Shown here in pieces: positions 11,345 to 22,895 of a DNA stretch of 64,000 nt (its first letter is position 1; each line of letters begins with the position of its first letter). The DNA is from Sipunculus nudus (lineage: Eukaryota > Annelida > Sipuncula > Golfingiida > Sipunculidae), in assembly GCA_026874595.1 (NCBI GenBank), contig CM049307.1, forward strand, positions 78,282,643-78,346,642, written 5' to 3'. Under the pieces are notes generated by a model. That model was not told where the DNA came from. It did not search any database and saw only the letters and a program-made list of their open reading frames with translations. A program made the translations under genes and the position numbers.

Positions 11345-12830
11345 CAGTGGTTTTTAGCTCAGCTGACTGAAAGTCATCTGAGCCATATCGGTCACTCTTT
11401 GTCCGGCGTCCGTCCGTCCGTTAACCAGGCACAACTCGTAACTGCTGGTTCTGAAATCCTCTTACTTCACATCTAAGGAGGTCCAAGAAAATTTTTATTG
11501 GTAAACCAGAAATCAGGTCTATGTGGCTCCAAATTACTCCACAGAACAATGGAAAATTCGATACAAGAGCTCAAGTATCTGAACAACTAATGCATTCATA
11601 ACCATTATTCTTTGCATGGATATTGATCATGGGGGTGTTTCATCAGTGTCTGCAGACTGGTGGCGCCTGATGAATTTTTCGAGTTTATAAATTTTCTCTA
11701 TTTTTGAGACCTCTTAAGATGCAACCATCTGTTAACAGGGAACAAATTGTAACGTCTTGACCTAGAATCTTGTCTCTTGACATGCACGGAGGCCCATATA
11801 AAGTCTCTTTGGAAACCTGAAATAAGTTACCTGTTACCCATATCCTATAATCTATGAGGGTCCAAAATATCCCCCCCCCCCAGAATAATGGATAATTTTA
11901 TACAAAAGCTCCAGTATCTGAACAACTACTATATTCATCTCCTTGATTTTTTGCATGGATATTAATCATGAAATATTTCATCCGTTTCTGCACACAGGTG
12001 GCGCCATCTTGATTTTTTTCGTATTTTTATGCGTTTTTTTTTATTTTTGAGACTTTCAAAGATGCAGTCATCTGTTAACAGGTTACAATTCGTAACCATA
12101 TAGCCAAGAATCTTATTATTTAAAACGGAGAGACATCCATGAAAAATCTCCTCGAGCCTAAAATAGTGTCTCTGTAGCCCATATCCTTTGAGCTATAGGG
12201 CGAAATTGACTAAATTCAGTTTCCCATAACTCAGCCAAAACCAACTGAACAGAGACCATTTTAACGAACTTAAGAAAGCACTACCCTAGAATCATTTCTG
12301 TGCGATATTAATCAATTTGGCCGTATGGTTTCATAGGGGAAGTGTTTTGTAGCCCTCAGTATGATACAGGCACTGATGACCCCCCGAACAAAATAGACCG
12401 ATGGAGATGGCGCCAACAATACCTCAATTTCAGATAAGACTCATGTGACCAACATTGCCATAAAATTTGGTGATGACAGCTCCAGCCGTTTCTGAGATTG
12501 AAATTTTAGTATGCTTCTTTGGACAGATGAATAAATCTTGAGAGAGGCTGTTTCTGGAATTATTTCTGTGGAAAACTGGACAATTTGGCTGAAAGGTTTT
12601 GGAGAAGAAGATTTTTAGAGGTTTTTAAGCTTTCTTTTTCCCTATAAAATCGAAGTTAATGGAGATAAATAATAAAAAAGTAAGCTCAATCCGATAAAGT
12701 TTGACATGTGACCGATTCTTACATTCAATTTGGAGCTGCTAGCTCTGACGGTTTCTGAGATAGCATGGGTTACCGTACGGACGGCGGACAGCGGACGGCG
12801 GACGGACGACGCTGCGTAATCGCATAAGTT
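11345..12830 (+). repeat. Composite dispersed repeat with ~330-bp internal tandem units
   Basis: The head reads ttagctcagctgactgaaag followed by tccgtccgtccg (to about 11421). Then come internal units of about 330 bp that begin near 11420, 11735 and 12075, each with a 'gttaac.agg..acaa.t.gtaac' start. The first two full units share 'tgaacaacta', 'tttgcatggatatt.atcatg' and 'tggcgcc'. The tail carries two related blocks that end in 'gtttctgagat' and a ggacggcggacagcggacgg stretch (about 12777-12810). The same head occurs inverted at 29.5 kb and in variant form at 38.05 kb. It looks like a non-autonomous mobile family with a tandem core and microsatellite-like ends. No coding is seen. Confidence 0.65.
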
Positions 12831-13020
12831 CACAGGTTCGCTAAAAACCGAGCACGCTCTCCAACATACGCATAAACACATACTCTTCTAAAATAATAAG
12901 TCATTATATTTTCACATTGTTCCCGCTTCACCGACAGATAATGCGTTAGGTTTATTTTATTTTAGGTATCTATCATTATAACAGCTGTTATACAATTCGT
13001 TATTCCAGCCTGCGGACACC

Positions 13021-13183
13021 CATCCAGCGAGGAATGCCCAGAGCCAATGTTGCAACTGGGTCATAAGAAGAACCCTGACAACCCGGCAGTAGAGAGCCCT
13101 ATACACTTGGGTTGCTGGGCCTGTTAGCTGTCAGTCAAAATTAAATGTAACAACATTGGGTTTGGGCACTCCTCGCTGGATTG
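13021..13183. mobile_element. Small foldback element
   Basis: The arm at 13021-13052 (catccagcgaggaatgccca, continuing to gttg) pairs with the inverted arm at 13151-13183 (caacattgggtttgggcact, continuing to gattg). About 100 bp lie between them. This is a MITE-like foldback structure. Ends and target duplication could not be set. Confidence 0.6.
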
Positions 13184-13189
13184 CATGAA

Positions 13190-14400
13190 TCTTACTACAA
13201 TGTAATTTTAATAAAAAATGGCTTGGTGGTAACTATTGGCTGTACGAAGCTTGAAAATTAATCAGAAGCTGCTGTTACCACGCTAAATGCAGGAGGGAGG
13301 GGGTGGGGGTCCAAAATGAAACACCTGAGGACTTTATTTAGTCTTAATTTTTCTCGTGCAAGCCTTTCAGCAGTCAAACTGAGACACAGAGTAGGATATG
13401 AAAATTTTGATCTCTAACATCCTGGTTTAACGAAAGCAAAGGGTGACACGGTATGAATAGTGACCTGCTACAGAACCCTAAATGCTAGACCGTCTGTAAT
13501 TACCAAATTATTACTTGCTATTGCGTTGAAACCTGTCGGCGTGAATTCGGTCGTGTTTGTCCGGGAGGGGTTTTGATGACCATTACTGATATGGGCCGAG
13601 TCCACTGTCGAAGGTTATGATATATTGCACTTAGAGAGACCTTCGTCAAATAATGTCGTATTTTTCAGGATTTATGGGAGATATGGAGAATGACCCCCTT
13701 TGCATCATTCGAAACACTTCAACCCCCCCCCCCCCCCAAAAAAAAAGAATGGACAAACCGAGGCCTTACCACAGAAAAGAGTTATGTCCAATGCTATTAT
13801 GGACTTTACTCAGATAGGACCTTCTGCAGGTGATCATATTTACGCCTGTAGCGGGTGTTGGTATGGTGGGTTAATTCCCCTACATCTCGCAGCACACTGT
13901 TTACCTGTTATATTGTTTGAGAAATGTTAATTTGCCAGCAAAACTTATTCTAATGTAAATTGCTCGAATACAGAATAAACAGTAATCTGTGACTGCGGTC
14001 GACCCATCCGTTTCCCGGAGGAGTGTGTTATAATACTGAGTGCCACACCATCACAAAGTTGGTCTGCTTGCCAGGCTTTACCAGTCTGCAGGTGTGATAG
14101 GATAAAACTACAAGATATAACTTGAGTTTCAGAATAAAAAAATCCTCAATATGAGCCTCCCGATCGCCTGTCCCCCCCCCCAAAAAAAATGACATCCCTG
14201 TAGCCATTTTGTATGTCAGATTGGCCTGAACTGTATTACCACAAATAATTTTCAGCTTACAGAGCTATTTTTTAATCGCAGTATTATCATAAAATATAAT
14301 TGAGAATAAAATATTTGCCTGGCAGACATATTGGATTTTACTCGAGTCTGATGCCGTAATGTTTGTCTGTGTTCTATTAAATATCATAAAATAACATAAT
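13190..14400. other. Non-coding spacer with C homopolymers
   Basis: No gene is recognised. It contains a poly-C run followed by poly-A (from about 13722) and another near 14173. Short frames such as 13700-13930 run through these tracts and are not supported. Confidence 0.3.
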
Positions 14401-14406
14401 ACTGGA

Positions 14407-14705
14407 TATTAGGCAGGTTTGTCAATGGAAAAAGTCTGATTTTACCTTAAAAATATTGCAACAAAAGGTTTTTTGATTTCATATTGTTTATTTGGTCATA
14501 AAAATCCCTAGAAAAAAATCGGAGCCCTGGAAAGGGTGAGATTACATAATTTCAAGATGGCGGTCGACAAGAATTTTACTCGTCTATTACTCCTTAATGC
14601 TTCATTTTAACTCCCATAAATGTATTACAGGCAGATAGAAACATGATACCAAAGAACCAAATAAGCATAATAATAATAGTTCTGTTTGACGTCATCATGA
14701 CGTCA
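14407..14705. repeat. Left terminal inverted repeat
   Basis: Inverse of 19600-19915, as described for the whole element. Just inside it (14688-14730) lie repeated tgacgtcat-type palindromes. Confidence 0.8.
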
Positions 14706-14917
14706 AGTTAATGTCATGACGTCATGAACAATCACTTTTACTTCTAGAGCAATTCGACTTTGCAAATTTGTTAGTAATATATTAGAAAAAAACTACACAA
14801 CTAGGTCTTTCAACAGAATGACACCAGGCTGACATCATATTGACTTCATGTGTCGTCATTGCACGGGGCTAGGTAGGCTATTTTGTACATTTCCATGTAC
14901 CATGTTCAAACATCAGA

Positions 14918-17900
14918 TTAAGAGTCATCGTTTTCGTCTTGGTCTTTGTCAGAATCTACAAGATCAGATCGGTTAAACGGGTTTTCACAAGACAAAGTCT
15001 GACACTGCCCACATGCAGATGTACAAGGTAAGCTATATACCTGACAGGTGCAGCGTCGTGAGGTACATCCAGCTGTACAATTTCAATGAACGACCTTCAG
15101 CAGGCTATCCGGCTCTGGAGATTTCGCAGTCATAATTGGACGGAATTGGCCATTTTCATATTGCCAACCCCACTGTGTAGCATCATGATCACTCTCTTTG
15201 CCGAGCCATGTCATTATTTGGTAATAACATCTAAGAGAATGGTACGTAGTGGCTGATGGATTAGGGGGGAGCCTTTTTGGGGCCACGAAACTTGTGCCAG
15301 AAACAACCTTTCTTTTCAATACACGTTGCCTCAAACCAACCAATTCATCGGATGCTTTTCCTTCAAACAGCAGAATCATGGCTTCATGCCAATTCTGTTC
15401 AATTTTCTCACAGGTCTCACCAGGGTTGGTAAAGCAAACTGCACATGATTTCATATCTTCCTCACCCTTAACCAACCTCTGGAAAAGTGGCTTTTTCCCA
15501 ACACCAAATATTCGCGAAGTCGTATCACACCCTGTAAAGCTGTGCGCGAATAGCAAGACTTTGAGTTTGTTAATGTTGTACACATGAATAGTGTCCTTGG
15601 ATTTCTTGTCAGAGCGAAAGAACAAGCTCTAATTATCTGGATTCATGAAACACAGGAGAAGCACCAACAAATCTGTGTCCTCTCCAATAAGAGCGGTGGA
15701 CCCATACGCAGAAGCTGCAATGGCAGCTTGAACAATTTCCGTATTAGCGTCGCCCTCACAGTCCACAACATGGCAGCCTTTTTTCCTCAGCTTGGCACTT
15801 ATGACATTTATCAGTGCTTTGTTTCTGGAGTAACACTGACTAATGGTTGCGATTTTTGTTGACGCCTCTCATGGCAACTATCCTTGATGGATGGTACATT
15901 ATCTTTGTATCCGTCAAACACCACAGTAGTTTTTCCATAGTTCTTAAGGGTGAAGTCAACATATGAATCAGCGATGGTGCCATAGGTATCGCCTTTAGTC
16001 CATGAGACCCGATGAATGAGGGATCCACCATCTAAAACATAATTGTCAGTCTTAGGGATTTCAGTTGTTACAGCTTTGCCAGGATGTCCTTTCGCATATT
16101 CCTCAATAGCTCTGGCCAGTTGCGGTTTCTCTGGCTTTCTGAGGACATACTTTGCCTCAAATAGAGCTGGCGGAAATGGACTTAATTCATATTCAAGTGC
16201 ACTTTCCAAAGACAAATCTCCAGCCCCAGAAATCACAATCAGTCCCTGAAACAGCAATGCGGGGTCTATGGACTTGTCTGGTGCTAATTTGTGCTACTTT
16301 GACAGCGGATAAGTCACCAAGTGCTTTTAAAAGAGTATGTAAATACCGGTTGCCCCACAAGCTTTTCGATCACTTTCTGTCCTACGCTTTGAAAGTCATC
16401 AACGTCAACAGTTTCATGAGCTACTAAACCTGTAACAATATTGCGCAAAGTACTGTCCTCTGAAAATGGGCTACATGACTCTAGTTTTGCCTTGATCTTT
16501 GACAAGTCTGACTGGTCTCTTTTTATCCTTGCCTCTGACAGGATACGCTGCTCGTCAGTTACACCGCTGCCTCTTGTGAGACCTCCAGAAGATTTCAGTG
16601 ACCTCATCAAAGTCTGCTCAATCACAAGATCTGCCCCAAGTCCAGCCCAAAACTGATCTGTTCTTCGAATTACATGGAATCCCTCCATGAACTTTCTGAA
16701 TACTTCTGGGTGTCAAGATTCAAGGTCTTTCATCTCTTGCAGATATAGATATACTGACTTCAGATAATTATTATGCCCTGCTGCTGCAAAGATAGGTAAA
16801 CATTGCCCTAAAGCCCAGAGGTGTTAACAATGAACTGTAGAGTTCATCACATTCAGTGACAATCCCTGCAAAATCTGCATCTTGGTCCTTCTATTCAGTG
16901 ACCAGCATCCCATTTAAACACTTCTCAACCAACAGATGGCCCCTGAAACCACGTTGTACAGACTTCCCTGTCATGATATGTTTCACAGCATTATCTCCAT
17001 AAATCTCTTCAAAAACGTCTTGGAGACCAGACCCGGCCATGAGGGTCCCAATGGCACCGATCAAGTTCATTAGAGTTTGAAAGCTACCGAACATTACCAC
17101 GATTGTTTTCAATGGGCTGTCCTTTGGTGAGTTGTGGATGATTTCAGTAGCCTTCCAGAAAAGGGGTTGATCAAACGTAATGACGGGTGGAACATTGTGC
17201 CTGTGCGCAAGACTGCTGATGTAGGTAAGAGTGGACAAGATACAGGTTGGGTTCCCTGGATACATGTCAGTCATGGGCAAGTAGTTAATAGAAGACTTGC
17301 CGGGGTGTTCCCGACCGCTGTGGATAACATGCATCATTCCTCCCAGTTAGGGACTGGTTTACGGAAACGGAGAGAGCTCCCAAAGGATGTCGACGGACGG
17401 TTCTGAGCCACAAAACTGTGGAAAAGTTTGAAAAAGATTACATTGCGACGCGCGTAGTTCGAAAAGCGGTAATCTCTAATGTCAATCCTTGCCATTTCTG
17501 TGACCTTCAGAACCGATGAACTTCTTCTAGGTATTACATGCGTGGTTTTACTCCTGGCGTGGTGGCAGCAATCATACCCATGCCTTGAAAGGTCCCTTTC
17601 CCATCGATGGTTAAGATATTGTGGTTAACGTTGTCTGCTGCAAACACAAACATATGCAGTATCGGTCCTAATACCCCCATCATTCGAAACCACATCTGCA
17701 GCATTCTTCTGAAATCTTTGCACCTCAGAACATGAGGAACAAAACCCCATGGTCGACAGATTGTCCACAAGAATTCTAGAATTGTACAGGTAGTGCAACT
17801 GTGACGCCAGCCCAAATTGTAGTGGGGCTATTACAGCACGTGGACGAGCAGCCTGTATAATTGATTATTGACCAATGGATGCTACTTTCTGATGCTTGGC

Positions 17901-18995
17901 AGTCCCAACAATGATCAGGTCTAACAATGAACGAAAGGACATCGAAGAAAGTCAAAGGCGGGACTCAAACTAGGACTTGTTGACGGAGGATACTGATAAG
18001 TAACCGACGGAACAGTGGTCTTGATTTCACTTTTGATTTACCTAGCAGCAGCATCAATGATGGCATGTTTCTGACTATCTTCATCTCCACAACGAGCAGT
18101 TCTAAAATATTCGCGAAGTATTTTCGATGTATTTTCTCGCATAGTCACTATATCATGGAGCCCTTCACCCTCAGCTATAAAAATTGAGTTGTCATAGCGC
18201 TCTTTCAGTTTTTCTTTAAAGTATTGATTCCCATATGGGACAGAGTCATCCTCTAGTTAATAGCCTTTCATTTCACTCACCAAATCTGAAATCGTCAACT
18301 GTTCTTCATCATTCATTTCTAAATATATACATGCTTTCAAAAAAAGCCTGCTGGTGGTCCTCATTTTTGGGTCGACCCAGTCTCTTTCTTTTTATCTCAG
18401 ATAGTCTGAATTACTAAGGAATGTCCCGTCCTGTTCGAAAGTTTGTCCTACATTGATTGTGATTGATACAATCTGCAGCATGAAGATCTTCACCGAAATA
18501 CTGAATTCGGCCACGAACAGTAAATGCCCAATCATCTCCACGTTCTTCACAATGTCTTAGTACAGTCTGAGGGAAAGAACTAGTTTTCACTTCACTTACA
18601 AGCTCATCACGACCGTGGTTACTCCTTACGATGTCCTGTCCACAGAACAAGCAGTCTGTTTTATTATTATAGGGACCCAAGCTTACACGTGCACTCCTCT
18701 TCTTTATTTGTGAATGTGATGGACCAGGGATTAAGTCTCGTTTAACGGCTTTCGAATCCGTCCAATGCTTCCGACATTTCTTATGGACTCTTTGACCAGC
18801 TTTTGCAACAACATCCCTCTGGCCACGCATCCGACTGTATTTATTGATTGTATCAGCACCTTTCTCAAAAAGAGTGCTGATCTCTCTGTCATCTTCATTA
18901 CCTAATTCTTCTTTACAGATTGGACAGACTTCTGCTTCAGGATCACTTAAACTCATGCTTAGGCTCGTATGAATAAAAACCCAAAAATTCTTCAT
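14918..18995 (-). pseudogene. Element gene: Zn-binding, FEN1/XPG-like nuclease protein (broken)
   Basis: This is one gene on the minus strand, interrupted by stops and frameshifts. In order: (1) 18995-18414, start MKNFWVF or the internal Met before SLSDPEAEVCPICKEELGN. It has paired Cys/His motifs (CPIC; VHKKCRKHW; CLFCG; LHAADCINHNQC) and ends NFRTGRDIP. (2) 18413-17990, a conserved block (KILREYFRTARCGDED) with TAA stops. (3) 17815-17534, ADNVNHNILTIDGKGTF and GMGMIAATTPG. (4) 17337-16891, PPVITFDQPLFWKATEII and QRGFRGHLLVEKCLN. (5) 16688-16314, DQFWAGLGADLVIEQTLMRS and GGLTRG. (6) 16257-15600, a PIN/FEN1-like core (VFDGYKD, CEGDANTEIV, GEDTDLLVLLL). (7) 15625-15083, FTGCDTTSRIFGVGKK. (8) 15082-14918, a Cys-rich tail (CTAGCTSRRCTC; CTSACGQC) with an acidic end. 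I recognise this architecture from multi-copy uncharacterised mollusc and cnidarian proteins. Nuclease activity is inferred from motifs only. Confidence 0.75.
15083..15862 (-). other. FEN1/XPG-like nuclease module of element gene
   Basis: Read on the minus strand, EGDANTEIV (acidic cluster), IGEDTDLLVLLL and, after one in-frame TAG, FTGCDTTSRIFGVGKK line up in order with FEN1-type signatures (EGEAEA, SEDMDTL, LLGCDYC..IKGIG). The spacing from the second to the third motif fits a FEN1 fold with a short insert. Upstream VFDGYKD resembles the FEN1 VFDG word. The acidic residues expected to bind metal are retained, but the frame is broken. Confidence 0.6.
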
Positions 18996-19507
18996 ACTCT
19001 TATTTGGGCTTAGACTCCCATCTCTTCAAATTGAAAGTACATGTAATTTATGAAATATCTGCATTCTGTAGACATGTGCTTTAGGCCACAGGACATCAAG
19101 TTGAACAAATAACTCATTTTAAACTTGCATGACAGTTTGGTATATACCTGGTGTTTCCTTTCATTATGTTTTCATGCATATGGCTACAAGTCTAATGTCA
19201 TTTTTCTGCAGATCAAGACACTTGCAAGCATGGCTTCAACTAATTTTTCGTTTATTTAATTAAAAGTCTGTGATGACAGCACTAAAATAATAAAATGTAT
19301 TAGGTGCTAAGTAAACACAAAATTTGGCTTACCATTGATAATGAAAGTCTGGCCTTCTGCACTTTCATAAATTTAAAAGACCATGCCTATTTCTTAAAGT
19401 TAATACTATCTTTCATAATTAATTGCACCCAGCATCTCCACAGAACATTAAAGAGACAGAAATTACATTAAATTAGCAAGTTATTTTGAAATTAGAGAGC
19501 TGAATTC

Positions 19508-19648
19508 AAATAAGCTTATAAAAATTTCTGTATGACGTAACCATGACGTCAGGTCAGATAAAATTTGTAAAAAATAAAGCGCTGTGACAAATTTTACCTG
19601 TCATGACGTCATTGTGATGTTATACAGAACTTTCTATTAAGCTTATTT
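19508..19648. repeat. Long hairpin next to right terminal repeat
   Basis: Arm 19508-19568 begins aaataagctt and passes through tgacgt..ccatgacgtcag. It pairs with the inverse arm 19588-19648, which ends aagcttattt. Only about 20 bp separate the arms. The outer arm is part of the terminal inverted repeat, so the inner arm is a third copy of that sequence. Confidence 0.75.
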
Positions 19649-19915
19649 GATTCATTGGTATCATGATTTTATTTGTTTGTAATACATTTATGCGGTTAAA
19701 ATGAAGCATAAAAGAGTTGTTGGCAATTGAAATTCAGGTCGACCGCCATCTTGAAATTATGTGATCTTACCCCTTTTCCGGGCTCCGATTTCGGGAGACT
19801 TTTTTTCGGGAGATGCGGAAAGCCTACATAACTATTTAAAGCAAAAAAAAAACTTTTGTTGCAATTTTTTTTAGGGTCAGGAGATATAATTTCATATATT
19901 GACCTGCCTAAAATA
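19600..19915. repeat. Right terminal inverted repeat
   Basis: Inverse of 14407-14705. It begins near the tgacgtcattgtgatg stretch and ends gacctgcctaaaata. Confidence 0.8.
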
Positions 19916-20129
19916 CGACCTCCACCTAAAATGTATGTGCATACTTTATAGCGTGTGATAGAAAATGGTAAAACATGAAACAAGTAAAGTATTACAGGCT
20001 ATGAAGAAAACCACAAAACTGCAATATAAACGAAACATCGGGATAACAGCAGAAGTAACAGGAGTAGTTTTGATACAGAGCTCCATTATTAGCCTTGTTT
20101 CCCTAGAAATGTGAAATACAAAAAATGTT

Positions 20130-20975
20130 GTTAAAAATTATTCATAACAAATGCACTGCAAACGTGCATAATATGCCAATTGTGTATTTAGCCACCTCTG
20201 ACCTCATTACAAATGAGTTTTGATGAGTATAAAATTCAGGTGAAAAACTCGTTTGGTAAATATGTTCTTGGAGTTTCATGAAAATCCATCGTATTCCTCG
20301 TAAGTTGTAGCGGCGACACCACAAAGTAGCCTTGTGACCTCTGACCTTATTATATATGCGGGTATTTTGCCAATAATCGAACTTGGGTGGGTAAATATAT
20401 TGGTAAGAATTTATGGTGATTTCCTAAAAAAAATCACTCTAAAGCCCTGTTCAGTTATCGGGACGACACTAAAAGTTAACTGACAGAAACGGACAGACTC
20501 TTTGAGAAATAGTATTACGTTTGAAATGTAAAAGTTTTGTATAAAATCAATTAAAAAATCCAAAAATCATTCAAGTATGACCTAATCCTAACCAGACCCA
20601 AAAGATGACCCTACCACCACGATAAGAAGTAAGTCTGAGTCGCTTGAGAAATGTTCAAATTTTGCATAAAAAAAATCAGAAAAAAAATTTAAAAATCATT
20701 CAAGTGAACCAAAACCTAGTCAGCTCTGATTTTTTAAAGAAGATCCGGGTAAAACTTTTTGAGATATCGGGTTGCATATGTTATGTCTAAATTTTGCATA
20801 AAAATACATAAAAAATAAGAAATCAAAACCTAACCAGCTTCGGACACCTAAAAGATACACCTGCTTCTACAATTTGAAGTAAATCTGAGTAACACTTTTT
20901 GAGATATCGCCTCGCATAAAATTGATAACGGACAGACAAACGGACAGATGGCACGACGGACGGCACGATGGATTG
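20130..20975 (+). repeat. Dispersed repeat with ~150-bp tandem units
   Basis: Three degenerate units lie between about 20495 and 20930. Each contains 'attttgcataaaaa', 'aaaatcattcaagt', 'cctaa.cagc' and 'ctttttgagatatcg' words. They are followed by an acggacagacaaacggacag tail (20927-20970) that ends near tttatcccccgctcaaagg. The layout matches other tandem-core repeats here. No coding is seen. Confidence 0.6.
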
Positions 20976-21387
20976 AAAGAGGAACGGAGCTGATCACTTT
21001 ATCCCCCGCTCAAAGGAGTCTGATGATAACTAAATTTCGTTGACGTAAGGTCAAGTCATGTTCAAAGATTCAACCACTTAAAACAACTAAACAAGTGAGG
21101 CCAATTCAATAAAGGAACTGACGCATTCCATATCCTAATGTTCTCGTTATGAAATGCATCGTTGTTAAATTACTGAGGAAAATATGAGAGAATCGTTTAC
21201 TAGATGATGGGATGTCAAATGTTTAGTGCAAATGAAAAAAGGGTAAGAAAAGTAACCGTTTTAAAAGTGAGGACGGCAAGTTCCCCTGTTCGACCATGAA
21301 ATGTCCAATATATGTCTGAAATATCTCCCTTTATAATAAGTAGACAATGTTAAAGTCTTTGCATTAACATTTTTATTCAAGGAAACA
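20976..21387. other. 5' flank of transporter pseudogene 1
   Basis: No recognised element. It would contain the promoter of the following transporter copy, but no convincing core promoter is visible. Confidence 0.25.
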
Positions 21388-22895
21388 TGTCGGTGAACAA
21401 AGCTTTCGACGGGAGAGAAGATATTCGTGTATCAGAATCAATACCCATGTCATTGTGTGACGTGAGCGAGTACCTGTGCCAGTCCAATACATTTTGCAAT
21501 CGGAAATGCAAGTCCGGACACAGCAAACGAAGAAAATCATGAATATATAGACGCTAATACTACCAATACCAGCCCATATTTTGTATCATCACTACAAGAT
21601 AATATGAGGACTCCTAGTCATGGGTGCTCTGGTCGATTAAATGATGACAGCATAGAAACACGGTATAGCTACCTTGTACTTGCCGTATGCTTTGTCACAT
21701 TTGTTCTATCGGACGGAGTACTGTTCCTGTACGGAATCATCTATCAAGACTTAAAGTCAAGTTTCGACACTGACACATCTACTCTAGCCCTGCCGTCTTC
21801 AGTACAAACTGCTATGTCTTATTTTGGAGGCAAGTCACCTTTAACATTTTAGATAATGTCAAAATAAAAAAGGACAATATACGTTGGGATGATACAAAAT
21901 ATGCCATTAAAGTAATAGTGTTCACTAAGGCAATTGACCACACGGTGCCCTTATGCTCCCCGATATTATAATAATTATTATAATGAACCCAAATCGCTCC
22001 AACGCGGAAGGTATTCGATGCCCATGTTTGCGAAAGCTGTTTAGAAGACAATCAGCTGTTTAGAATGATGTCACAAAGTTCGATGACGTAGACATCGCAT
22101 TGACTGACGTCATCAACTTGAATCGCTGCACTGATAAATATATCGCAGTCATTGTGAACTGTCTTGCCATATTTTAAATTAGTTGAGGGCAGGACGTTAT
22201 CATCGATTCGGTAGTCGGGAGTGGCCTAGATTTTTTTTTAAATATCCCGAAAAACATGCCGACTGGTACAGACTTCACGTGTTCTGTTTGGGAGAGATCT
22301 CCCAAATTATGCAAATTTTATTATTTTCATGTGATTAACATTTTAGAGTAATATTGGCGACCTGATTGGCTGCACGGAACATTTTTTCTCATGATTATTC
22401 ATTTAATTAATATGCTTATAAAGTCAAGTAAAGTTCATGGTCAGGTAAATTGTTTTACTCACCTACTGCATATGTTTGGATATCTTTTTAGGAAAGTAAA
22501 TTACAGCACAAATTATTGTTCATTTTTTTACATACGTCTTTACATATTTTTGCAAATTTCCATGGAGTTGTCCAGTTTATTCATCTTGTTATAAATTTAT
22601 TATTTTAGCATTGATCACCAGTCCGCTACTGAAGGTCTTGTCTCTTTGCGTCGCTGGTATGATCGGGGGACTTTTAGCCGCTGCAGGTTTACTGTGGACT
22701 TCATTTGTCAAAAGTCTTGCTGTGTTCACTGTAACTTACGGCTTGGTAACAGGTATTTAAATAAATGGTTATGTACCAAATCAAACATGCTTGCACCCTT
22801 GAAATCAAACGTCATTCCCATACTCAAATTTTTAATTTATGCATATACAAAGCGTACACACACTTCAATATGACCTTGTTTCATTCGCATTTTAG

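Larger units (their letters stand above)
14407..19915 (-). mobile_element. DNA transposon-like element with ~300-bp inverted ends
   Basis: The element is about 5.5 kb. Left end 14407-14705 and right end 19600-19915 are imperfect inverted copies. Shared blocks, in order from each tip, are ttaggcaggt, attgcaacaaaag, tcggagccc, acataatttcaagatggcgg plus tcgac, atgcttcattttaac, ataaatgtattaca, 'atgataccaa.gaa.caaataagc' and 'agttctgt'. One broken minus-strand gene (14918-18995) fills the inside. No target-site duplication can be defined because the tips are diverged. The long inverted ends and single gene suggest a cut-and-paste style element. The superfamily is unassigned from sequence alone. 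Confidence 0.8.

Noticed and set aside
15249-15587. 112-codon plus frame and other plus frames at 15.6-16.6 kb
   Set aside because: Opposite-strand shadows of the element gene, whose minus-strand reading has clear conserved motifs.
19696-19983. 95-codon minus frame
   Set aside because: It lies inside the right terminal inverted repeat, is not conserved as protein in the left end, and has no motif.
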